Origin: Saprospirales bacterium
GTDB lineage: Bacteria; Bacteroidota; Bacteroidia; Chitinophagales; Saprospiraceae
DNA: 64,000 nt
Reading direction: 5' to 3'
Assembly (NCBI GenBank): GCA_007693915.1
Contig: RECS01000105.1
Span: 1-64,000 of the forward strand
The translations under genes were made by a program, and so were the position numbers. Numbering within the stretch: the stretch's first letter is position 1; each line of letters begins with the position of its first letter. Below the pieces are notes generated by a model. It ran no database searches and was not told the DNA's origin. It was given only the letters and a program-made list of their open reading frames with translations. This document shows, one piece after another, positions 9,095 to 18,136 of the stretch.

Positions 9095-10165
9095 CTAATC
9101 CAATCGCTTTTCAATATAAAAGGAATTCAGTAGTGCTAATGCTCCCATGTACTTTAAGTCAAAACTAATATAATCTCCTACTTTGTAGTCTTGATGGTTG
9201 TTTCCCAAATTGAGGATTAACATGTCAGAACTTGCATTTACGATTTTAATTTTTTGGTCTTCAGGAATAAGATAATCAGGGGAAATATCCAACAATCCAA
9301 TATCAAGAATAGCTCGGAAACTTGTTTTTCCATAATCTTTTTCATCTACCTCAAAAACTTCTCCTGAAGGATTCTCAGCTAATTCACCAATTGGGATAAC
9401 AGGCTTTTCCGTGATTTCAATTATTTGAGTAAAAAGCTTAAAAACATCCTTATGCATTCCCTTAAAGGTTGTTGAATTCACGAGGTCTGCACCGAAATAC
9501 AGTGTTTCTCCTACACGAAAATGATTAATTCCTGAAGGTAGGGTATGATTAAAAATCATTGGAATAACGACTGAAGTTCCACCTGTAACCCACGGGATGG
9601 TTTTATTGAATTTTGCATCTATAAGTTGTTTGTACAAACTAAGCATAACCAATTTATCCTGAGAAGGCATAACACCATGAAGACAATTCAGATTAGCGCC
9701 TATCCCATTCACTTTTATATTAGGTAGCCTAAAAACTGAATTATAGAAATCAATTAAATGTTCTCCCATAATCCCCTCGCGCAAATCACCGAGCTCTATC
9801 ATGATGATAACTTTGTGCATTCTATTTTGCTTTACAGCCTCATCACTAAGTAATTTAATAGTTCTGCTTTCTGAGTTGAAACTCACATCGGCATACTTTA
9901 TGATATCCGGTATGATTTCCTGAGCTGGTGGTTTAATGTAGACCGTCTGAACTTCAGGATTAATCTCTTTTATCTTTTTTAGATTACTTATTCTGGAATC
10001 ACAAACCTCTTTAATACCCAGATCCAGTACTTCCTTTAAAAATAATCTATTTCCACAGAGGATTTTTGTCACTATAGCCCAATCTATCCCCTTAGATTTG
10101 AATAGTTTATCAAGGTATTTATAGTTTTCTTTCAGTTTCTTACTATTGAGTGTAATATGTGCCAT
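9095..10165 (-). CDS. Fold-III PLP racemase, ornithine racemase-like (alanine racemase family)
   Basis: AIVTKILCGNRLFLKEVLDLGIKEVCDSRISNLKKI...IELGDLREGIMGEHL...WVTGGTSVVIP resembles Orr/YhfX-like racemases. Confidence 0.78.
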   Translation of the reverse strand: MAHITLNSKKLKENYKYLDKLFKSKGIDWAIVTKILCGNRLFLKEVLDLGIKEVCDSRISNLKKIKEINPEVQTVYIKPPAQEIIPDIIKYADVSFNSESRTIKLLSDEAVKQNRMHKVIIMIELGDLREGIMGEHLIDFYNSVFRLPNIKVNGIGANLNCLHGVMPSQDKLVMLSLYKQLIDAKFNKTIPWVTGGTSVVIPMIFNHTLPSGINHFRVGETLYFGADLVNSTTFKGMHKDVFKLFTQIIEITEKPVIPIGELAENPSGEVFEVDEKDYGKTSFRAILDIGLLDISPDYLIPEDQKIKIVNASSDMLILNLGNNHQDYKVGDYISFDLKYMGALALLNSFYIEKRLD

Positions 10166-10176
10166 AATGATAATTT

Positions 10177-11334
10177 TTAACCAACGATTATTCTAGGTAA
10201 ACTTTCCGGTAATCTGGTAAGCAGTTCATAATTAATTTGATTACTGGCATCACCAAAGGATGCAACACTTATTTCGAGATCTCCTTGTTTTCCAATCAAA
10301 ACCACTTCATCTCCTTTTCTAGCGTTAGGTACATCTGTAATATCCACCACAATTAAATTCATATTTACTCTACCTGTGATGGCTACTCTTTTACCCCCCA
10401 CTAAAACTCTTCCTACGTTACTTAGAGATCTGCTATAACCATAACCATAACCCACAGGAACTAAAGCTATTTTAAGGTCTTTGCTTGCCAAATAAATTGA
10501 GCCGTAACCAATATACTCTCCGCGTTTGACATTCTTAATGTCCATAATAGACGTTTTCCAAGAAATAATTCTCTTCAAGGGGTCTGTCTTAATTAACTTA
10601 TCACTGGAGTACTCAATAAAAGTTTCATAACTCGGCCAGAATCCATATTGCATAATCCCAATTCTAGCTAAATCTCCGATCATCTCAGGATACCTCATGA
10701 TTCCAGCTGAACAGCATGCATGAAAATATCTAACATCTCTGAGTTCATCCTGTAAAAAACTACACATCTCAATATACCTAAATTTCTGACGCTCGATTCG
10801 GACATAATTTGATATACTTTCAGCGCCCGCAAAATGAGTGCATGCACCAAAGACTTTTACATAAATATCATTCTTTTTAATGGCATTTAATGCTTCACTT
10901 AAATCTTGGTTTGTTAGACCGGTTCTGTTCATTCCTGTTTCCAATTCAAGATGGATTAAAGCGGGTTTCCCCACTTTTTTGGCTATATTTATCGCCTGGA
11001 ATAAGCGCTCAATGTCAAAAATATAAAACTGAATTTCGTTACTTATTACCCATTCAAGTGCTTCATCAGCTACCATCCCCATAATCATAATATCCGCTTT
11101 CCTTTGTCCCAGAACTTGATAAACTTGAAATGCTTCCTCAGAACTGAATACAGAAAAGTGATTGATATTATTTTCTAATGCTATATTGACAAAAGGTTGT
11201 ATACCATGACCATATGCATTTCCTTTTACAACAGAGGAAAATTTTACATTTTCAGGAAGTTGGCTTTGAATAAATTTCAAATTATTCAAATAGGCGGAAC
11301 GGCTAATCTCGATTTTTGAGGTATGCCAAGTCAT
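10177..11334 (-). CDS. alr: Alanine racemase-family protein
   Basis: FSSVVKGNAYGHG (PLP Lys), HLELETGMNRTGL, GYGSIYLA (catalytic Tyr), ALVPVGYGYGYSRSLSNVGRVLVGGKRVAITGRVNMN. Confidence 0.9.
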   Translation of the reverse strand: MTWHTSKIEISRSAYLNNLKFIQSQLPENVKFSSVVKGNAYGHGIQPFVNIALENNINHFSVFSSEEAFQVYQVLGQRKADIMIMGMVADEALEWVISNEIQFYIFDIERLFQAINIAKKVGKPALIHLELETGMNRTGLTNQDLSEALNAIKKNDIYVKVFGACTHFAGAESISNYVRIERQKFRYIEMCSFLQDELRDVRYFHACCSAGIMRYPEMIGDLARIGIMQYGFWPSYETFIEYSSDKLIKTDPLKRIISWKTSIMDIKNVKRGEYIGYGSIYLASKDLKIALVPVGYGYGYSRSLSNVGRVLVGGKRVAITGRVNMNLIVVDITDVPNARKGDEVVLIGKQGDLEISVASFGDASNQINYELLTRLPESLPRIIVG

Positions 11335-11354
11335 AAAAAATTAAGATTGGTAGA

Positions 11355-11807
11355 CTATGAGGGATAGTACCTCATTTCGAGGTATTTACTGGTAAATCCT
11401 ATTTTTTCATACAGGTATCGGGCTGGATTATCCGGTTCAACATGTAATGCAATTGCTCCTTCAGCTTTTTCTATAGCAGCATTCATTAATTTTTTTCCAA
11501 TACCCATACCTCTCTTTTCTCCATTTACCGCAATATACACTAGAATGTTTTCAGGGATATAGCCTTTCATTCCTGTGTCATTTATAATGGTGGCTCCTAC
11601 GATTTCATTTTCGAGAACTGCAGTTACAATAAATCCTCCTTTCCCATTTCCCAAAGTCATGGAATAGTTCAGGCATTTTTCAATATCCTCTTTTTTGTCA
11701 CCATATTGATCAAGGTGGACAAAAAGAAAATCAATGATGTTTTGTTTAATTTCAGGTGTAGGTTGTTGATTTGTATCGTAATAATTTAGCTTAATTGATT
11801 TATTCAT
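11355..11807 (-). CDS. GNAT-family N-acetyltransferase
   Basis: NILVYIAVNGEKRGMGIGKKLMNAAIEKAEGAIALHVEPDNPARYLYEKIGFTSKYLEMRYYP: acetyl-CoA binding motif. Confidence 0.85.
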   Translation of the reverse strand: MNKSIKLNYYDTNQQPTPEIKQNIIDFLFVHLDQYGDKKEDIEKCLNYSMTLGNGKGGFIVTAVLENEIVGATIINDTGMKGYIPENILVYIAVNGEKRGMGIGKKLMNAAIEKAEGAIALHVEPDNPARYLYEKIGFTSKYLEMRYYPS

Positions 11808-11850
11808 TATTAGGTTTAACTTTTCTATTTATTGCTTATTGAGTCAAATT

Positions 11851-11896
11851 AAAATAAAAAATACCCATTATTGGAGTAATGGGTATTTTATTTATG
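11851..11896. terminator. Bidirectional-looking terminator ATACCCATTA-ttggag-TAATGGGTAT
   Basis: 10-bp perfect stem with A-rich 5' and T-rich 3' flanks, 3' of the small-ORF operon. Confidence 0.7.
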
Positions 11897-11906
11897 GTGT
11901 AAGTAT

Positions 11907-12083
11907 TTAGATATTACTTTCAAGAACAGCAGGATTAACAACATCATATAACCCTCTCTCACATCGTTGATCAAATGCTTTGGATGGTACGGACATAATC
12001 CTATTGGCTTGCATAAGTCTTATCTTGACCTTTCGCTTATTTTTTTCAATAATTTTTACTTTAATTGAATATGGTAAACTCAT
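11907..12083 (-). CDS. 58-aa small protein (not in supplied ORF track)
   Basis: Translated by hand: MSLPYSIKVKIIEKNKRKVKIRLMQANRIMSVPSKAFDQRCERGLYDVVNPAVLESNI. It follows the next small ORF by 12 bp and ends just before the terminator. Confidence 0.55.
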   Translation of the reverse strand: MSLPYSIKVKIIEKNKRKVKIRLMQANRIMSVPSKAFDQRCERGLYDVVNPAVLESNI

Positions 12084-12095
12084 GACACTTTTTTT

Positions 12096-12299
12096 TTATG
12101 ATGATGGTGCACTATCTTCAATAAACTTCTTTCCATTCCATTTTCCAAGCCATTCACAGTTTTTTCCAATTTTCTTGTAGTGCATATATGTTGAAATTGC
12201 TGCTGGTTTAGATTTTCGATTGATTGTAATCATACTATGTCCTGATCTAACCTGGAAATAATATTTTCCGGTTCCCATTGTAAAATTTTTTCTACGCAT
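12096..12299 (-). CDS. 67-aa small hypothetical protein
   Basis: MRRKNFTMGTGKYYFQVRSGHSMITINRKSKPAAISTYMHYKKIGKNCEWLGKWNGKKFIEDSAPSS; start moved inward from 12344 to avoid overlap. Confidence 0.55.
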   Translation of the reverse strand: MRRKNFTMGTGKYYFQVRSGHSMITINRKSKPAAISTYMHYKKIGKNCEWLGKWNGKKFIEDSAPSS

Positions 12300-12321
12300 G
12301 TTAATTGATTTTGTTAAAAAT

Positions 12322-12678
12322 TTATATACTGACAACTGTGGCATTTAAACCATAATTCTTAACCAATTTATCGGTAAATGATTTGTGGCCACGTGGAGCT
12401 AAAAGGTACAACTTTCCATTTTTCATTTGCGCTAGAGTAGCGAAAAGTTTCCATTTGGAGACAGTAGATGTTTCATCTTCATTCTTAAGAGCAATTTGAA
12501 AATAATTCTTTGAATTACCTTTCATTGCGGTAATATCTGGTGATAAACTTTTTTCTTCACCACTAGAGAAAGAGGTAGGATCTGCAAAGTCATCATGACT
12601 TGATTTGATTTCGCTATATCCTTTACTTTGGACGAATTCTATTGCCTTTTCAATATACTCAGACGAATTTGTTGTCAT
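12322..12678 (-). CDS. 118-aa protein, possible degenerate PD-(D/E)XK-like fold
   Basis: LSPDITAMKGNSKNYFQIALKNEDETSTVSKWKLFATLAQMKNGKLYLLAPRGHKSFTDKLV resembles a PD...(E/Q)xK nuclease core with E replaced by Q. Confidence 0.5.
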   Translation of the reverse strand: MTTNSSEYIEKAIEFVQSKGYSEIKSSHDDFADPTSFSSGEEKSLSPDITAMKGNSKNYFQIALKNEDETSTVSKWKLFATLAQMKNGKLYLLAPRGHKSFTDKLVKNYGLNATVVSI

Positions 12679-13077
12679 ATAAATTTGTAGTTAATAAAAA
12701 ATATTTGTTTAAAAATGACTAGTATTTAGCGGAAATACATATTACAATTATATTAACGGCGAATGTTAACGTTTTGTTTTGTCCCTTAAAATCCTTATTA
12801 AGAACTTGGACATTAAAAAATCAACCTACCAAAAACCACATAGGAGAATGAACTTTCTCAGACAGAATTTAAGAAAGTGGGGTAAAAAAGAACTAAAATG
12901 TATCTGAATGATCAAAACTACCGCTTAGTAATAGTACAGCCTAAAGATACGATAATTTTTTGATCTAACCAAATGTTACTTTTATTTTAAGTCACTATAC
13001 TGTAGAATTTTACTTTTTGGTTTAGTAGGAAATAAAAATTAAGACTTTTAAATCTGTGTTTTAAAACATAAAGCAAT

Positions 13078-13085
13078 TACTTTTG
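13078..13085 (+). promoter_or_regulatory. Bacteroidota -7 element TACTTTTG upstream of purH
   Basis: TAnnTTTG consensus 19 bp before the ATG at 13105. Confidence 0.5.
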
Positions 13086-13104
13086 CGTCAAATTTTATAT
13101 ACCT

Positions 13105-14592
13105 ATGGCTAATAAAAGAATAAAAAGGGTTTTGATTTCTGTTTTCTCGAAAAAAGGAATATCACAAATTTGTCAAGAACTGGATAACCATGATGTGGAA
13201 ATCTTGAGTACAGGAGGGACTGCCGCTTTTATTGAATCACTTGGGATTAAAGTTACTAAAGTTGAAGATATTACAGGCTTTCCATCCATTCTCGAAGGTA
13301 GAGTAAAAACTTTGCATCCGAGTGTTTTTGGTGGAATCCTGGCAAAGAGTGAAGATTCACATTTAAAAACACTACAGGAATATAGTATTCCGCAGATAGA
13401 TGCTGTTATTGTTGACTTGTACCCCTTTTCTGAGACTGTGGCAGATGGAGGAACCCATGAGGAAATTATTGAAAAGATTGACATAGGAGGGGTTTCTCTC
13501 ATCAGGGCAGCAGCAAAAAACTATGCAGAGGTAGTCGTGGTTCCCTCTGCTAACGAATACGCTGGATTCTTAGACCTGATTTTGAAACAATCTTGCTCTA
13601 CAACTTTGGAACAAAGAAAAGAGTTGTCCAAAAAAGCTTTTTTATGCACAGTAAATTATGATAGCGAAATTGCTCAATATTTTGGAGGTTCAAAACAACT
13701 CAGGTATGGGGAAAACCCACATCAGAATGCTGAATTTAATGGAATTTTAGAGAATTGCTTTGTGCAACTAAATGGAAAAGAGTTGAGCTATAATAACTTG
13801 CTGGATATTGATGCCGCATTTGGTATTATGGCCGAAGTGAGTGAAAATCCTCCCACATTTTCAGTAATCAAGCATAACAATATGTGTGGTTTTGCTGAAG
13901 CTCCCACTGTATTGCAAGCCTGGCAAAATGCGTTAGCTTGTGATCCTGTTTCTGCATTTGGGGGAATCATTACAACTAATAGGATCCTTGACCTTGAAAC
14001 CGCTACTGAAATTGATAAAATATTCTATGAGGTTTTAATTGCTCCTGATTATCATGATGACGCCCTTGAATTACTTTTGAGGAAAAAGAAAAGAATCATT
14101 TTAAAATTGAATAAGTACCCTCAACAAAAAAGGACAACACGAACAGTTTTAAATGGTCAGTTGACTCAGGATCAAGATCTTCATCAACACTCAACTGATG
14201 ATTGGAGATTATCGACTAAAGTAAAGGCTTCCTCAGCTCAGCTAGAGGACTTACTATTTGCTAATCGGCTTGTTAAACATTTAAAAAGCAATGCTATTTC
14301 ACTCGTTAAAAATAAAACTTTAATTGGGATGGGCGCTGGTCAGACGAGTAGGGTAGACGCTTTAAATCACGCCATTCAAAAAGCGATTGACAATGGGTTT
14401 GACCTCAGAGGTGCTGTAATGGCATCTGATGCTTTTTTTCCTTTTAATGATTGTGTTGAAATTGCCTATAAGTCAGGTATTACTGCTGTTGTACAACCAG
14501 GTGGATCAATAAAGGATCAGGACAGTATTGACTTTTGCAATGATCATGAAATGTCAATGTACTTAACTGGATTCAGACATTTTAAACATTAA
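13105..14592 (+). CDS. purH: Bifunctional AICAR formyltransferase/IMP cyclohydrolase
   Basis: MGS-like N-terminus LISVFSKKGISQICQELDNHDVEILSTGGTAAFI; C-terminal LRYGENPHQ, KHNNMCGFA, IGMGAGQTSRVDA, AVVQPGGSIKD. Confidence 0.96.
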   Translation: MANKRIKRVLISVFSKKGISQICQELDNHDVEILSTGGTAAFIESLGIKVTKVEDITGFPSILEGRVKTLHPSVFGGILAKSEDSHLKTLQEYSIPQIDAVIVDLYPFSETVADGGTHEEIIEKIDIGGVSLIRAAAKNYAEVVVVPSANEYAGFLDLILKQSCSTTLEQRKELSKKAFLCTVNYDSEIAQYFGGSKQLRYGENPHQNAEFNGILENCFVQLNGKELSYNNLLDIDAAFGIMAEVSENPPTFSVIKHNNMCGFAEAPTVLQAWQNALACDPVSAFGGIITTNRILDLETATEIDKIFYEVLIAPDYHDDALELLLRKKKRIILKLNKYPQQKRTTRTVLNGQLTQDQDLHQHSTDDWRLSTKVKASSAQLEDLLFANRLVKHLKSNAISLVKNKTLIGMGAGQTSRVDALNHAIQKAIDNGFDLRGAVMASDAFFPFNDCVEIAYKSGITAVVQPGGSIKDQDSIDFCNDHEMSMYLTGFRHFKH

Positions 14593-14596
14593 GGTA

Positions 14597-15328
14597 GTGT
14601 TCCTTACATTAGACATTGGAAATTCTAAAACTAAATGGGGCTTGTTTGAATATGACAATCTCATAAGTCGTGGCGTTTTTTTAAACACCTCTAAAACTCC
14701 TGAATTTTGGAATAGCGCCGGAATTACTGATATTGTCTATTCAGCATCTGGAAAAATAGGGGATCCTCTTAAAGATTTCATTAACAATCAACCTCATGCT
14801 TTGAATTTAGGTAACATTCCCTTGCCATTTCTATCCCTATATGAAACCCCGGATACACTGGGTAGAGACAGGGTTGCTGCAATTAAAGGTGCATCAGTTA
14901 AATTTACTAATACTGACTTACTGGTAATTGATGCCGGTTCTTGTCTTACTTTTGATTTTATTGACCAAAATGGTATACACATGGGCGGTACAATTAGTCC
15001 AGGAATAAAAATGAGATTAAAAGCAGTAAATGCTTTTACAGATAAGTTACCTTTGTTATCTGAAATACCAAACGCTATTGAACCACTTGCAAAAAATACA
15101 AGTTCTGCAATTGGACAAGGTGCTTTGCTAGGTTTTTTATACGAAACTGAGGGATACATCAGTTATGTTAAGTCTCACTTTCCAAAACTTAAGATTTTAG
15201 TAACAGGAGGGGACGCTTGGATATTTGTTAAATTCATAAAAATAAAGATATTTGCGGAGCCAAATTTGGTTTTGATGGGGTTGAATGAAATTTTAAAAAA
15301 TTATGTTGAAAAAAAAGGCTGGAATTAA
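14597..15328 (+). CDS. coaX: Type III pantothenate kinase
   Basis: LTLDIGNSKTKWGLF, DTLGRDRVAAIKGA, VIDAGSCLTFDFID, MGGTISPGIKMR; GTG start. Confidence 0.95.
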   Translation: MFLTLDIGNSKTKWGLFEYDNLISRGVFLNTSKTPEFWNSAGITDIVYSASGKIGDPLKDFINNQPHALNLGNIPLPFLSLYETPDTLGRDRVAAIKGASVKFTNTDLLVIDAGSCLTFDFIDQNGIHMGGTISPGIKMRLKAVNAFTDKLPLLSEIPNAIEPLAKNTSSAIGQGALLGFLYETEGYISYVKSHFPKLKILVTGGDAWIFVKFIKIKIFAEPNLVLMGLNEILKNYVEKKGWN

Positions 15329-16655
15329 ATTACTTATTGCATTAGCTGTTTTTTGTTTTTCCTATACAGAAATCAGTGCGCAAAACGCTGTTGTATCGCC
15401 CTACTCCCGAATAGGTTTTGGTGAAATTCACGGAATGGATTTACCGCATCTTCAAGCAATGGGGGGTCTTGGTTCCTCACATTGGTCCTACAACAATCTA
15501 AATATTAGTAACCCTGCTTCCTATGCGTATTTGCGTACAGCTTCCCTCAATGCAGGTTTTAATATAAAATATAATCATTTTAGTGATGGTGATAATTCTA
15601 CCGGAATATGGAGCGGAGGATTAAATCAACTTATCATTGGTTTTCCTTTGATTAACTCCATCAATGAATTATTGGCAGAAACTTATTCGGATTGGCGATT
15701 TGGTTCAGCTTTTGGAATTTTACCATTCTCTGGTGTGGGATTTGATATCAGATCAGAAGATTTTGATCCTGAAATAGGTTCAGTAATTAGAGACTACAGT
15801 GGATCTGGTGGAACAAATTTGATATTTATCGGACAAGCAGTGAGATATAAAAATACAAGTATAGGGCTAAATATTGGTTACCTGTTTGGCTCTTTAGAAG
15901 AGAATCGGACAGTTACCTTTCCGGATGCTTTTGTACATTATAGAAATCGTTTTGATGATGAAATAAAAATCTCAGGTATTTACTATAAACTGGGTTTTAT
16001 GCAGGACATTATTTTAGAGAGATCTGAAAATGATCCTTATTTTGATGATCGAGGAAAGCCTTTAAGGTATGTCACCCTAGGAGCACATGTAAAACCAAGC
16101 ACCAGTTTTGATAATAAAGCCAATAGCTTTTATTTCTCTGAACATGTCTTTTTGCCTGCGAACAGAGATACCTTGTTATTAAGTGATGGTCAAAAATCTT
16201 CCGGAAACCTTCCACCTGAATTTGGTTTTGGTGCATCTTATATTGTAAAAGACAATTGGCAACTGGGACTAGATTTTTCTTTAGGCTTATGGAGTCAATA
16301 TAAAAATGAAGCAAAACAGGAAGAATTAAAGAATTCCTTCAGATTTGGACTCGGTGGCGCTTATACACCGAATCACAACTCCATAACTAGCTTTTTTGAG
16401 CGGGTTACCTATAGAGCCGGACTTTACTATTTGAATGACCCAAGAAGCGTTAATGACCGCCAGCTCTATGAATATGGTCTTAGTTTTGGAGCCAGTTTTC
16501 CCTTTATAGTCCAAAGACAGGTCAGTCATTTAAATACCTCTTTTCAATTGGGACGAAGAGGTGTAGAGGATGGATTACAAGAAACCTTTTTTAACATTAA
16601 CCTTGGATTTACAGTTAACGATAACACCTGGTTTGTAAAAAGACGTTTTGATTAG
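15303..16655 (+). CDS. Outer membrane beta-barrel protein (hypothetical)
   Basis: Signal peptide; NAVVSPYSRIGFGEIHGMDLPHLQAMGG; alternating beta-strand pattern. Overlaps the coaX 3' end by 26 nt. Confidence 0.75.
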   Translation: MLKKKAGIKLLIALAVFCFSYTEISAQNAVVSPYSRIGFGEIHGMDLPHLQAMGGLGSSHWSYNNLNISNPASYAYLRTASLNAGFNIKYNHFSDGDNSTGIWSGGLNQLIIGFPLINSINELLAETYSDWRFGSAFGILPFSGVGFDIRSEDFDPEIGSVIRDYSGSGGTNLIFIGQAVRYKNTSIGLNIGYLFGSLEENRTVTFPDAFVHYRNRFDDEIKISGIYYKLGFMQDIILERSENDPYFDDRGKPLRYVTLGAHVKPSTSFDNKANSFYFSEHVFLPANRDTLLLSDGQKSSGNLPPEFGFGASYIVKDNWQLGLDFSLGLWSQYKNEAKQEELKNSFRFGLGGAYTPNHNSITSFFERVTYRAGLYYLNDPRSVNDRQLYEYGLSFGASFPFIVQRQVSHLNTSFQLGRRGVEDGLQETFFNINLGFTVNDNTWFVKRRFD

Positions 16656-16687
16656 GACTTTTTAACTACTTATTTAGAACCAAAACT

Positions 16688-18115
16688 ATGAATTTATTAT
16701 CGAACTTTCGTGCAGTAACAATTATCTCAGCTGTTTTCATTTTTTCGGTTGTTGATGTTTTTACACAATGTGAAACATGGATGGATGCACCAAATAGTGA
16801 TGACATAATCAGTGCACATTCTGTTTACAGACAAGCTTTGCGTGTAAATGATATGGAAATTGCTATTGAAAACTGGAAAATTGCTATAGAGGGTGCACCT
16901 GCTGCCGATGGTCAGAGAGATTTTCATTTCACTGATGGGGTGACCATCTACAAATATAAAATCTCTCAGACAGAAGACGAGGAAAAAATTTCCTTCTATC
17001 AAGAAAGAATAATTCAGCTTTATGAGCAAGCAGCTGATTGTTATATCGCCCAAGCCATATCTTTAAGGAGTTGTTCAAACCAGAGTTGTTATGATGAAAG
17101 GGCTGGAGTCCTTTTAGGAAGAATGGTTTATGATATGTTTTATGAGTTTAATTCTCCAACTCAGCTGGTGTATAATGCTTCATTAAGAACTATGGATTTG
17201 GCAGGTAACAAAACTGAGTACATTGTTCTAATTCCTGCAATTGCTGCCGTTAGTCGATTGTATAGATCAGGTCAGATTAGTGATGAAGATGCAGCAAAAA
17301 ATCACAAAAGGATAGAGGAAATTTTAAAATACAATATAGAAAATAATGCCCAATTTGGAGCGCAATTTGAACAGCTAATTCCTTCTATAAATCATTATGT
17401 TGCACAATTTGAAAGGGATCTTTACGATTGTGATTATTTTAAAGAGAGATTACTACCGCAATTCGAAGCTAATCCTGCAGATGGTGAACAAGCAAGAAAT
17501 ATTTTCAGCCAATTAAGATCAAGAGGATGTGATGAAGACGATCCTGATTTAACCGCTATACGGAAAAGAAGTGAAGAGTTCGTAGATAGTGTAAATGTGG
17601 CCATGCAAGCAGACCTCGAAGAGCGTAACCCTGCACTAGCTGCAAGACGTTTATTTGATGAAGGCAATTTTACAGCTGCTGTAGAGAGATATCAGGCTGC
17701 TATTGCGCAAGAGGACAATGATGTTAGAAGAGGTGAATTTTATTTTGCGATGGCCTCAATTCAAGGGAGACAGTTAAATCAATATAATAATGCCAGGAAT
17801 AATGCATTAAGAGCTGCTGAATTAAAACCCAATTGGGGTGCACCATACCTGTTAGTTGGAGATTTATACGCTACCACAGCCCGAAGTTGCGGAGATGATT
17901 GGAATCAAAGATTAGCTATTTTAGCTGCTATAGATAAATACAGACAAGCAGCAAGGGTTGATAGCAGCGTTGCCACTGATGCGCTATCGAGAGCTAATAG
18001 GTATCTTTCGTCCAAGCCTGAGAGAGGTGACGGTCACATGATGGGAATCTCTGAAGGGGACCGTGTGAGAGTGAACTGTTGGATTAATGAAACAGTCTCA
18101 GTTCGTTTTCGTTAA
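16688..18115 (+). CDS. TPR-containing secreted protein, paralog 1
   Basis: Signal peptide; IAIEGAPAADGQRDFHFTDGVTIYKYKI; TPR-like AVERYQAAIAQEDNDVRRGEFYFAMA. Confidence 0.75.
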   Translation: MNLLSNFRAVTIISAVFIFSVVDVFTQCETWMDAPNSDDIISAHSVYRQALRVNDMEIAIENWKIAIEGAPAADGQRDFHFTDGVTIYKYKISQTEDEEKISFYQERIIQLYEQAADCYIAQAISLRSCSNQSCYDERAGVLLGRMVYDMFYEFNSPTQLVYNASLRTMDLAGNKTEYIVLIPAIAAVSRLYRSGQISDEDAAKNHKRIEEILKYNIENNAQFGAQFEQLIPSINHYVAQFERDLYDCDYFKERLLPQFEANPADGEQARNIFSQLRSRGCDEDDPDLTAIRKRSEEFVDSVNVAMQADLEERNPALAARRLFDEGNFTAAVERYQAAIAQEDNDVRRGEFYFAMASIQGRQLNQYNNARNNALRAAELKPNWGAPYLLVGDLYATTARSCGDDWNQRLAILAAIDKYRQAARVDSSVATDALSRANRYLSSKPERGDGHMMGISEGDRVRVNCWINETVSVRFR

Positions 18116-18136
18116 CTTTATTTCTAAAAAAATCGT

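Noticed and set aside
11980-12180. 66-aa plus-strand ORF
   Set aside because: Opposite the better-supported small minus-strand ORFs (11907-12083, 12096-12299); sequence looks non-coding.
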